Source: Henricia sp. BOLD:AAB3569
Taxonomy: Eukaryota; Echinodermata; Asteroidea; Spinulosida; Echinasteridae
Assembly (NCBI GenBank): GCA_037783545.1
Contig: JBBELK010000003.1
Location: forward strand, 2,232,001-2,296,000
DNA: 64,000 nucleotides
Direction of reading: 5' to 3'
The translations under genes were made by a program, and so were the position numbers. Shown in pieces: positions 53,401-62,899 of the stretch (position 1 is the first letter of the stretch; each line of letters begins with the position of its first letter). A model generated the notes under the pieces. It ran no database searches. It was not told where the DNA came from and was given only the letters and a program-made list of their open reading frames with translations.

Positions 53401-56400
53401 GACCCGTATCTCAAAAATTAATTGACCGAATTACATAAAATTTAAGTTCAAGGGGTTTCTCAAGGAGTCCAATCAGCACACCAAATTTCATTTCAATCCG
53501 TGATGGTCAGGTCCAAAAGCTCGTTGAATTGACACGGAATGACCCCATACTGTGTTTACCGTAGGAGAGAATAGCATAATAATAACATCAAAATCAGCGC
53601 ACATGGGAGCAAAACGTACATGTTTAGCACCAATGGGTGGGGATCTAAATTTTGCCCTAGGGTTTAATAGGCACTTGTTAAGTTTCTCATTAAAAAAAGG
53701 CCCAATATATAATTTACATTATTTATTTACCAAAAATTTTGCTTCACGAATTGACAAATGCCACATGATTTTTTCCCATGTAAAATCGTACCTTCGTGGG
53801 AGAAATTGCCAACTGAAGGTGTTTTTTTTTTTTTTTAAATCATCTGCTGATTTGTTTTACCATTCATTTAAACACTAAAACTATGCATGGATTTTTAATG
53901 TTTTTCTAAAATATGACTGCATCTATGTGGATGAAATTTCTGCAAGGCAGTTTATCAACCATATGTTTAAAGTTATGTATATGTAATGCTGTTTTCTGTT
54001 TTTAAGGTTTTTTCTCAATCATGTAATATGTCTTTAAAAAGTATAAATCCCACCTCTTAGGTATATTAGTCTGGGAAGGGGGAGGGGGGTGGGGGGGGGG
54101 GGGGGGGAGGGGGAGGAGAGTAAGGGTGAAGAGGGGGCGAGGGGGAGTGCTGCACAGTTTTATTCATTTAATAAGCTACTGACAAGACATTTGTTCAAAA
54201 GTAACAAAAGTACATGTACTTCATACCTGCCACGTGCACCACATAGCAACAAACATTTAGTCTGGTCTGTATTTTTAAGGAAATACATCATTACACAGAC
54301 ACTATTCATAGGAAACGCGCAAAAGGCCGATTGTCGCCTAATCCTACTTGACCTAGTTTCTATACTTTTCTGTTGAATTACATTACATATAAAGGTCCGA
54401 GAATGCATATTTTCAAAAATTATGTTTTAATGAAGGAGGCTGATCATCAAACTTTTTATTTCATTTTATGAATAAATTAATGTGTATGTTTGTCTAGTGA
54501 AAGTCTCTTTTATCGTCATCAAATGCCCACATGGTCATCTGAGGGTATGTTCAGACGGAGGGCTACTTTTTTTAGCTCCAATCCAATTAAAGGACTCAGT
54601 GGGGGTTCGCTGGAGCTAAAGTGAGTTAGTCCAAAATGCCCTCCCGTTCAAACGATGATGATAACTCCGGAGCTACAGAATGTGGTCAAATTTGATAGCA
54701 TATTAACATTGGCCAGATGCCACAATGCGAGGTCAGTTGTGTTCAGTCAGTAAATAATGGTGGAGCTAAGTCATAAAAAGAAACCCCGCTGTGCTGAAAG
54801 TGGGGCTAGCCCCACAAATTTGTGGGGCTACATTTGGGGAGAGCTAGCTCCGGAGCTAGCCCCAGAGGTGGAGCTAGTTGCGTTGTGGAGCTAGCTAGCT
54901 CCGGAGCTAGCTCCAGAGATAGCCCCTCGTCTGAACGACCTCTGAGAGTCTAGATTTGGGGGTCAGAAGGGGTAATTTTGATCTGACGTGGTTTTCAGAC
55001 CCCCACAGTTTTATCACCATTGGCACTATAGCGCTGAAAACCATTTTGGTGGTGGGTCATTCCGTGTCAATTCAACGAGCTTTTGGACCTGACCATCACG
55101 GATTGAAATGAAATTTGGTGTGCTGATTGGACTCCTTGAGAAACCCCGAGAACTGAAATTATATGTAATTTGGTAAATTAATTTTTGAGATACGGGTCAA
55201 CGAACTTTGGACTAATTAGCATAACCTGCTATGCTTAGACAATTATATCTCTAAAAGTAATGGACCTACAGAGATAAACTTTACATCATTTTAAAGCTCT
55301 TGAAATGGCCTTCATTTTATAAAATAACATCAAAATTGTATCTCGTACCACAAAAAAGTTATGTGATTTTATAACCTTTGACCTTGATTTGCAAAAATGC
55401 GTAATTTTTGTTTAAATTTGTTAGCTTAAGATGTTACAAGGAACATTTCCAGAAAGATTTGGGATGGGCACTCTTACAGTTTTTGAGTTACGATAATTTA
55501 AACATTAAATAACATGTAAATGCCATGTAAATGCCATGTAAATACCATGTAAATACCATGTAAATACCATGTAAATAACATGTAACTGTGTATGTACATG
55601 TGTTGTACATGGTATTTACATGGCATTTACATGTTATTTAGTGTTGAAATTATCGTAACTCAGAAACTGTAAGAGTGCCCATCCTAAATCTTTCTGGAAA
55701 TGTTTCTTACATCTTTAGCTAACAAATTTTAAAAAATTACGCATTTTGACAAATACGCATTTTTGCAAATCAAGGTCAAAGGTTATAAATTCACATAACT
55801 TTTTTGTGGTACGAGATACAATTTTGATGTAATATTATAAAATAAAGGCCATTTCAAGAGCTTTAAAATGATGAAAAGTTTATCTCTGTAGGTCCATTAC
55901 TTTTAGAGATATAATTGTCTAAGCATAGCAGGTTATGCTAATTAGTCCAAAGTTCGTTGATCCGCATCTCAAAAATTAATTGACCGAATTACATAAAATT
56001 TCAGTTCTCGGGGTTTCTCAAGGAGTCCAATCAACACACCAAATTTCATTTCAATCCGTGATGGTCAGGTCCAAAAGCTCGTTGAATTGACACGGAATGA
56101 CCCTGGTGGAAAAGCTCCCAAATACCAAGAAAAACCACATTCCAACCAGAAAAAGTAGTTGCACTCAGACCTAGGGACCTTCAAAATTTGATGCCTTGGA
56201 AAACTACCCAGATTCCACGTAGTACTTATATACAATGTTTCTTCAATTTTATTGAAATATACCACTTGTTATCTATACAACTAATTCCAAGATCATATAT
56301 TTTCCACAACTTACATGATTTTATTAATTTTAATCAAAACCAAGCATTTTTATATATTAACATAATCCCGCCATGAATATGGCCTCTGATGCCGGCATGG

Positions 56401-59400
56401 CGTTAAACCACAAACTCACTCACTCACTCACTCAAAATTTGAAAATTAGGATTTTTGGGGGTCCACCTCTCGTTCTAATAATACAACTTGATGATTCAGA
56501 CTAGCGAATCTTGCAATCCGGGCAGGAGTCTACAAGCAAACCAAATTTTAGCTCCCTAGCACTACTAGAAAATAAGTTATGGGGCTTCAAAGATGCTACG
56601 AACTGCATTGAGCAATTCACATTTGTCAAAAAGGGCCTGACACTCGAATTTCAAAAGTTGTCCTGCAAAAACTGTTAAAGATATCGAGCTAAAACTTTGG
56701 ATTCCTTCGTTTGGTAACCTAATGTATTTTTTAAAAAAGTTTCAGCAAAATCTGAGAGGTGTCATATACATGGGTGGCTGAGTTGACACGGAATGACCAA
56801 GTTGTTAATTTCAAACAAAAAGATGTCATTTTGAACAGCAAAGGTTCATGTGGTGCTTGTTACCATTGATGCAACACTTTCAGTCAGGTTTTTCTTGTCG
56901 GCTCATGAGGTCAAATTTTTCATCACTGCAAATGATAAAATGGGTCATTAAATCAGTACAGAGTTTGTGCAGTTGATGTCACACGAACAATGCCCAACAT
57001 ATTTGTTTTAGTTAAAATCACAGGCTCGTCAGCAATGCGCGAGTGCCAAATTTGTGTCACGAAATCGCAGCTCCATGCCTTTGCTATGGAGCTGTGTATT
57101 TTGTGGCACGAATTTGGCGCGCGCGCATTGCTGACGAGCCTGTGCCTTTAACATGTCTGCTTGCTTGTCAATAACAATTTTGCAAATTGGTTTAGGTAAA
57201 CTGAAGTTGGCTAGAATCGATTCCAATCTGGGAATTACAATTTATACCACTATTTTTGTTTTCTTTTTTTTTGGAGTAATTTATTCCCAAAGCACATCCT
57301 GAATCCCAAAGAGTTATAGAGTAGTGGTGCCCCTTTGGCAAATGGCCACTACTCTTTAGCAATCAGCCACTACCGTACCCTTTCACATTCAGAGCTTTCA
57401 ACAAATATTCTTAGAGAATATTGCTTTCTGAGCTCTCAGAGATTAAAATTGATACAAAAAGACAATGAAACTCATAAATGTACAATAAACGAATTGAAAA
57501 CTCTCCAGAAATCCACTGTTTGTATCATGGCAGTATCACAGTATTATATGGCGAAAGTGAACAGACAACGTTTGTCATCTCAAATTATTTTCGAATATTT
57601 TACAAATGATTCAAAACAAATGATTCAAAAACACTAACAATTTATGCAGAAACTGCACATTGAAGAAAAAGCTGAAGAAAAAAGTGATTGCATGGTTATT
57701 TCTTTGTTAAATTTTGCCAGAAAAAATGGAATTGAATCTGAATGGAATCAAGATTCCTAGAAAAATCACAATTCCAGAAATTTTGGATCAGCTAAAGTCG
57801 AAATTGATGATTTTTGAACAATTGGTTGGTGTTGTTCCATTTTGAATTCATGATAGACATATGTGGATGTTGATTATTAAGAAATAGTTACAAACTTTGT
57901 CTACAAATTCCAAAATGAAATGCAAAGTTCTTGATGCAGAGTTCTTGATAAATTTCGTGAAATCAACCCAAAAATATTTTTGGTGATTTGGTGAGTAAGA
58001 AAGGAGGACATTTGTTTTGTGGGAGTTTATATTATGCAAATTAGTTCACTGCCCTATTTGCATATAAATCTTTCAATGAATATTTAAATACTGTTCTCAT
58101 GCTCATCAAAGGTCATAAGGGGACATCACGTTGCTCCCAACTAACCCAATTCAGCAATGTATAGGTGGCACCCATGGTTAGCAGACTGTGCTATTCCATT
58201 CCACTCTGTGAAATACGATTATGTGCCATAATCTTCTCATTGACTTCATCTACTAATGAGTCATGAGCGTGCTGGATTGTCCGAATATGTCATCTTCAGA
58301 AATTATTGGCGCACCAAGATTTGTATAAAGCAGACAAATTTTGCTTAATACACAATTTGTCTGCTTTATAAAAATGTATTAATAGAAAATGCACATCAAA
58401 CAGTGTTTTTAGCCCTTATAATCCCCCGGTTGAAACCGTCAGAAAAAAACACCAACCATCCAAAAAATCAAAAAATAAACGAATCTCCACCGCATTCTAC
58501 ATGTACGTGGCTCCCGCCAACCATGTTGTTTTCCTTCCTCCATGCACCAACATAACACCAACCATAAAAAAAACAAACAAAAAACAAAAAACCCAAGCGA
58601 AAACACTGATCGGAAGTATTTCAGTAGGCCTATATCGTTTATTTAATGACAGAAAACAGTCGTTGATGCACCCGTGACAGTGCTTGTACGTGTGCCGTGG
58701 TTGCGCGTGGTTGTTTTTTCCAACTTTTTACATTCACACCATCTCAAGCAGTGATCATAAGTACCAGAAGAAGGCACTAGAATGATCTCTGGGAAGTCTA
58801 GAATGCAGGAAGTGCATTTTCGGCCAGGTTGAAAGTCTGTTTGGTTGTTTTATGGGGTAGTTTCTGGAACGCATCATTTGCAAAAAGTGCCTGAATCGTT
58901 AAGCGAAAAGAAAAAATCAAAAATCGTCAAAAAACAGAGCCAACGACTCAGTTACTGGGTCTAAGTTGGTATACTCCCTCAAGTTTTCCCTATGGACCCA
59001 ATTCTTCTCTCGGTGTTGCATGGTAGCGCAACTGGGCAAAGTAACGTACACAACATCTGGTATGGTGCCTGATGACCATTGAAATGAAACAACCAAACTT
59101 GCACTAAGGGCCTTATCGGGATTCGAACCCGAGACCTCTGATTCACATACCCAGTATACTTTATACTTGGTAACGGTAACGCACTTTAAAAATCCCAGAG
59201 CATTCTTTCTTGAAGAGCAAGGGGATTCCCCGGTGTCTCTGGCCATTTCTAATTCTTCATGGGTTTCCTCACGCTTGCGAGTGACAGTGCAATGGGCACT
59301 TTTGAGGAATCCTTGAATACCAGAAAGAAATATTAATAATAATAATAATAATCTCAAAAGTTCATTCTTGGTTTTTGTTGTTTTTTGCAGGACTGGTAGC

Positions 59401-60054
59401 AAGCGGAAGCAAGTACAAGCGGAAGCAAGTACAAGCGGAAGCAAGTACAACCGTTCACCCTTTGAGGTACACTAACGTTTCGGTGGCGTACTGGTTTAGG
59501 GCTTAGTGTACGCGGTTAAATAGGGCTAAGGTTTAGATTTCACGAAGGGAGGAAGTATTAATGCAAAGTTTGCAAATGTAGACAGTGGATAAACTTGAGT
59601 TATCCAGGAAACACGGTTGAAAAGTTTGACAGCTATTGAAATATAAGAACAACTTTTTGAAAAGACTCTAAATCGAACACTTCCTCCCTTCTACAACCAG
59701 ATATGCCACTGAACACTTCTCTTTCAGAGGCTCAAATTGAGTCGGGGTGAACAAGGATTCGCAAGAGGATGCAAGGATCTGGTAGCGTTCTGTGGTGAGT
59801 TATCAATTATCAGTTGTTTTCTATCCCTATATCTCCACGACCCACCCTTTATGAGTGGGTTGTGCCTTTCTTTCTTCGTGTTTGTCTTGTAAACTGGTGG
59901 TTGGGTTCTTATGGGAATAGTGCAAGCAAAAGCGTCAATTACAATTCGTCCGCAGTATTATTTTGTGTCAAATTAAGTTTTTATATCGTCCCTTTCTCCT
60001 TGGTGGAGTTTTTTTAGCACATCACTTTGCCATGGAGGCATCTAAACAACTTGG
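50431..60054 (+). CDS. Unrecognised gene, N-terminal coding exons
   Basis: Four exons join with matching phases: 50333-50438 (ATG at 50431, in-frame TAG upstream), 59391-59466, 59728-59794, 60018-60054. The frame reads MKRTGSKRKQVQAEASTSGS, KYNRSPFERLKLSRGEQGFA, RGCKDLVAFCAHHFAMEASK and QLG, then stops at a GTAAGA donor with two bases of a codon left over. All sites are good: ctttcag/gcag/tttttttag acceptors and gtacgt, gtacac, gtgagt, gtaaga donors. The start is basic (possible nuclear signal) and the FERLKLSRGEQGFARGC part looks like a folded domain start. I do not recognise the family. I found no further exon before 64000, so the gene probably continues beyond the window. Exon 59391-59466 contains a 16-bp triplicate. 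Confidence 0.5.
50482..50980. mobile_element. Full-length foldback element, copy 2
   Basis: Same element as 42109-42602 in the opposite orientation, ends TAAACTCCTCAAAAAAAGTT and AACTTTTTTTGAGGAGTTTA. It is inserted near the left end of a family C MITE. Confidence 0.75.
52152..52213. repeat. C-rich low-complexity run
   Basis: CCCCTCCCC-type tract in the left arm of the large inverted repeat; mirrored by the G-rich tract at 54073-54145. Confidence 0.85.
52602..53545. mobile_element. Nested foldback in the loop
   Basis: A 940-bp palindrome with ends GGGTCATTCCGTGTCAATTC and GAATTGACACGGAATGACCC, the same termini as the large element around it. Centre carries ATGTAAATAACATGT-type short repeats. 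Confidence 0.8.
53695..53965 (-). mobile_element. MITE family C, degenerate copy
   Basis: AAAGGCCCAATATATAATTT at the left and a reversed interior block (GAAATTTCTGCAAGGCAG) at the right, within the loop of the large inverted repeat. Confidence 0.5.
54073..54145. repeat. G-rich low-complexity run
   Basis: GGGGGAGGGGGG-type tract in the right arm, the inverted partner of 52152-52213. Confidence 0.85.
54544..54940. mobile_element. MITE inserted in the right arm, with 6-bp duplication
   Basis: GGTATGTTCAGACGGAGGGC and TCGTCTGAACGACC ends; interior of repeated GAGCTAGCTCCGGAGCTAGC-like palindromes. TCTGAG occurs at 54538-54543 and 54941-54946. The left arm lacks the insertion. Confidence 0.72.
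55054..56103. mobile_element. Nested foldback in the right arm
   Basis: Second copy of the same palindrome, 1050 bp, with an expanded central run of CCATGTAAATA units (55507-55640). TGGTGG flanks it on both sides, and the other arm of the large element preserves the uninterrupted site. Confidence 0.8.
56193..56439. mobile_element. SINE-like insertion with (CACT)n tail
   Basis: Starts TTGGAAAACTACCCAGATTC and ends CATGGCGTTAAACCACAAAC followed by CACT repeats, a 3' end type common in marine invertebrate SINEs. Related pieces lie at 3345-3425 and 34090-34315. It interrupts the right arm of the large inverted repeat. Confidence 0.65.
57011..57151. mobile_element. Short foldback MITE, copy 2
   Basis: CAGGCTCGTCAGCAATGCGC and GCGCATTGCTGACGAGCCTG are near-perfect inverted arms around CTCCATGCCTTTGCTATGGAG, in the intron of the fourth gene. 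Confidence 0.7.
57152..59108. other. Intron of the fourth gene, mostly unique
   Basis: AT-rich with one 17-bp hairpin (58324) and poly-A/AAAC tracts near 58560. An open frame at 57335-57637 has no recognisable domain. Confidence 0.4.
58324..58370. repeat. Perfect 17-bp hairpin
   Basis: TATAAAGCAGACAAATT and AATTTGTCTGCTTTATA around a 13-bp loop, in the intron of the fourth gene. Confidence 0.7.
59169..59353 (+). mobile_element. SINE S1, 3' half
   Basis: CAGAGCATTCTTTCTTGAAG to an (AAT)n tail, 37 bp before exon 59391-59466 of the fourth gene. A tRNA-like fragment (GGGATTCGAACCCGAGACC, 59109-59127) precedes it. Confidence 0.68.
59401..59448 (+). repeat. 16-bp triplicate inside a coding exon
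   Basis: AAGCGGAAGCAAGTAC three times exactly. Because 16 is not a multiple of three the three copies are read in three frames. Confidence 0.9.
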
Positions 60055-61008
60055 GTAAGAGTTAAAAAGTTGATCAGAAATGTTATTCTTTAAAAGGGCT
60101 CAGCATCTAGCACTGGTCTCAAACCCACCTCGTGCACAAAGCATTTGATCATATGTAGTTTTCTTTAATAGTGTGAAATTTGTATTTCAGCACCCTTGAG
60201 GGTGGAAACGTTGCGCTATATAAATATTCATTATTATTATTAAGTGCAGATTTGATGGAAAAACCCAAAAATTTTGAGTGAGAAAAATTTCAGATTTTGT
60301 GAGGAAACACAAATTTGAGCCATGATCAACTTCTCAATTCTTGCCGTAACTTGCATGCGTTTTCCTGAATGTTGTGGTTGTCTGTGGTGGTGGCGTCGGC
60401 TCAAATTGAGCAAGAAGAGGACATCGAGATCAGCAGCGGACGATGGGATCTGTATATCCCTAGGTCCTGCCCAGCATCGGGTTATGGGATCAGTTATATC
60501 CCTATACCACATCGGCATTTCTTCGGGACTATGGGATTAGTTATATCCCTACGTCCATCTGGGGGCAGAGGGGGCGGATCTGAGGGGCAGAGGATAAAAT
60601 TGCATCACCCACTTTCACTTTATTGGGGATATACTTATTTTTTCTCCTTTGGTGGAGTTTGAAAACTACCCCCTGTGGTCGCACAGGCACCCCTTTCGAT
60701 CTTGTTTTGGCCGGGATTGCCCCAAAGATTCGCCTCTGCTGCAAGTCATCAGCCAAGTAAATAGGGCCTCTTTACACAACGTGTCTTCTTTACATGTTCA
60801 GTGTAAACCATGGTGCACCGCCTTTAGGGCATAAACAAACCACCCTTAGGGACCTTTTATTGTTTACTCGTACGCATTCGTGGATCACGGTGGAAAAGGC
60901 CTATCCACCCTCAGCTATAGATCTAATGAATGGGGTGTCGCAGCTCCATTCCAAAAGAGACCATGGGATCAGTTATATCCATCCCTATGTCCATTAAGTT
61001 TAAGGAGG
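60055..61008. other. Probable intron with spaced GGGAT...ATATCCC motifs
   Basis: A SINE-type tail (GCGCTATATAAAT then ATT repeats) at about 60213-60240, and four GGGATYWGTATATCCC-like motifs at 60445, 60486, 60533 and 60965. No exon could be added to the fourth gene here. Confidence 0.4.
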
Positions 61009-61476
61009 CCATTGGAGTTCGTAGGTCATCTCCAATTAAAACATGAAAAACCTAGTTGGGCCATTGGAGTTCGTAGGTCATCTCCAATTAAAACGCGATA
61101 AACCTAGTTGGGCCATTGGAGTTCGTAGGTCATCTCCAATTAAAACGCGATAAACCTCGTTGGGCCATTGGAGTTCGTAGGTCATCTCCAATTAAAACGC
61201 GATAAACCTAGTTGGGCCATTGGAGTTCGTAGGTCATCTCCAATTAAAACGCGATAAACCTAGTTGGGGCATTGGAGTTCGTAGGTCATCTCCAATTAAA
61301 ACGCGATAAACCTCGTTGGGCCATTGGAGTTCGTAGGTCATCTCCAATTAAAACGCGATAAACCTAGTTGGGCCATTGGAGTTCGTAGGTCATCTCCAAT
61401 TAAAACGCGATAAACCTAGTTGGGGCATTGGAGTTCGTAGGTCATCTCCAATTAAAACGCGAAAAACCTAGTTAAA
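61009..61476 (+). repeat. 52-bp tandem array, 9 copies
   Basis: Units begin CCATTGGAGTTCGTAGGTCA every 52 bp from 61009 to 61425. Copies are almost identical; variants are CATG/CGCG, CTAG/CTCG and GGCC/GGGC single changes. CCATTGGAG with CTCCAATT in each unit gives a small hairpin. Confidence 0.92.
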
Positions 61477-61898
61477 CCGGAGCGGGTCGTTTACCCGTAC
61501 CAACGGCTATTTACCTACGGGTTTTGGTGCCCTGTCTTAAAGGTGCGGTTCGCCGTTATCACAGTCGGTGGGGCAACGCTGGTACGTCCTGCCGTTTTCG
61601 GCATGGGCGGCGCGCAAGTAGGTGAGAGGTTCTCTTCGGAGACAGTCTGGCAGAAGCCAAGTTCAAACCACTGGCCTTGTGGCCAGCGAGTGTACCACTG
61701 ATAGCGAGCTGTCGGTCTCTAAGATCCGAAAACGTGTGGGGCTGGTGTCCTGGGACCTTCACGTGGTGGCCCTGTTTCAAACAGACCTTACCAGGACAAG
61801 TAACACAAACAGACATTCAATCGTAAAAAAATGTTCATCAAACATCTGCTACTTTGAACTAATCTCAGTTCTTGGGATTGAAGTGATTTGATGCAGAA
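61477..61898. other. GC-richer segment after the 52-bp array
   Basis: Distinctly GC-richer than its surroundings. On the minus strand GGCCACAAGGCCAGTGG and GTTTGAACTTGG look like anticodon and T arms of a tRNA-derived element. It may be the body of a retroelement whose 5' end is the 52-bp array; not proven. Confidence 0.35.
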
Positions 61899-62007
61899 CT
61901 CACCCATGCATGCTAGCCAGCATTCACCCATGCATGCTAGCCAGCATTCACCCATGCATGCTAGCCAGCATTCACCCATGCATGCTAGCCAGCATTCACC
62001 CATGCAT
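61899..62007 (+). repeat. 24-bp tandem array, about 4.5 copies
   Basis: CATTCACCCATGCATGCTAG plus CCAG repeated without visible change. Contains ATGCAT and GCATGC palindromes. Open on both strands only because 24 is a multiple of three. Confidence 0.92.
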
Positions 62008-62811
62008 TTAAGAATAGACGTCAAATTATGCGTTCATATTTTTTTATCAAGGTTCGGTTATACAAAATAAAAACAAATGCAAATTCTTGCTTATTATCTA
62101 GCATATTGCTTATCGAGCATTTTAGTCCTGTTCATAAAAGGCCCATTATTTACAAACCTTTTGATACCAACATGGTCGGCTCTGTACCTCATCTACATGT
62201 ACACTGCAAGAATACGATAAACTTTTCAAGAAATATTAGGCTTATTATCTTATTAGGCTTATTTTTTTTGCTATAATGCAGAGGAGATAATTAAAGCCAT
62301 ACTACCACCCAGGGTTGTAATGACTCGGACTCGAGACCCGGACTCCAGTCGACTTATGTCCTGATTTTCACTGACTTGACTTGAGACTCGAACATCAAAT
62401 GACTTGACTTGATACTCGAACATGGGTGATTCCATAAATTCAGGCCCAAATGGCATGAATTGGTAGATTGTACTTTCATGTTAAATTGTCAAGTTACTTT
62501 AGTCCACATGTTATTTTTTGAGTTTTGCTTGTGTCACCAACATTAATTTGTACTAAACAAAACCTTTAACATTTGTATCATGAATATTCGTTGTCCTAAT
62601 TCTGACTAAAAATAGGCTAAAATTATCACTTTCAGGCAAAAATCTGTGACATTTTAAACACATCATTTTAAAACTAAGATTTTCCTTGTTTTCGGTGGGT
62701 TAGCTTGGTTATTTGTAAACTGAAATGATTGATAACGCATTGCTTTTGACAATAAAACCCACATTTGATGAACAATTTGATAGTTTCGCAATAAAAAAAG
62801 GTTTTGCAAAA
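62008..62811. other. Spacer with GACTTGACTTG element fragment
   Basis: GGTTGTAATGACTCGGACTC and GACTTGACTTGAGACTCGAA at 62314-62400 belong to the GAGTCC/ACAAGTCC element group. The rest shows nothing. Confidence 0.4.
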
Positions 62812-62865
62812 AATGTGTTTCACGCGTAAGAGTTTGGTGTCCCCCTCTTACGCGTGAAACATTTA
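62812..62865. repeat. Hairpin at the retrotransposon boundary
   Basis: TGTTTCACGCGTAAGAG and CTCTTACGCGTGAAACA pair around TTTGGTGTCCCC, immediately upstream of the degraded non-LTR element. Confidence 0.7.
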
Positions 62866-62899
62866 TACGTAACTTTTAAGTGTTCTCGCCACAACATTT

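Larger units (their letters stand above)
51115..56798. mobile_element. Large (5.7 kb) mosaic inverted-repeat element
   Basis: Ends GGGTCATTCCGTGTCAAAAC and GTTGACACGGAATGACC. The left arm (51115 to about 52320) pairs with the right arm (about 53975 to 56798) along its length. Matching blocks include the C-run/G-run pair at 52152-52213 and 54073-54145 and the AGCTCCCAAATACC / GGTATTTGGGAGCT pair. The right arm is longer because three other elements sit in it. No transposase frame is seen. It lies inside a family C MITE. Confidence 0.75.
50466..56949. mobile_element. MITE family C copy split by two foldback insertions
   Basis: Pieces of one family C copy lie at 50466-50481 (TTAAAGGCC end), 50981-51114 and 56799-56949 (ending AATGATAAAATGGGTCATTA). 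In the unbroken copy at 31193 the pieces are contiguous. About 6.2 kb of other elements separates them, so this MITE was the oldest occupant of the locus. Confidence 0.7.

Noticed and set aside
57335-57637. 100-codon ORF in the intron of the fourth gene
   Set aside because: AT-rich with no domain, splice or start support.
61009-61476. CRISPR-like array
   Set aside because: Direct 52-bp tandem units without distinct spacers, in animal DNA.
61788-62024. Repeat protein with MGECWLAC units
   Set aside because: Translation of the 24-bp tandem repeat; open only because 24 is divisible by three.
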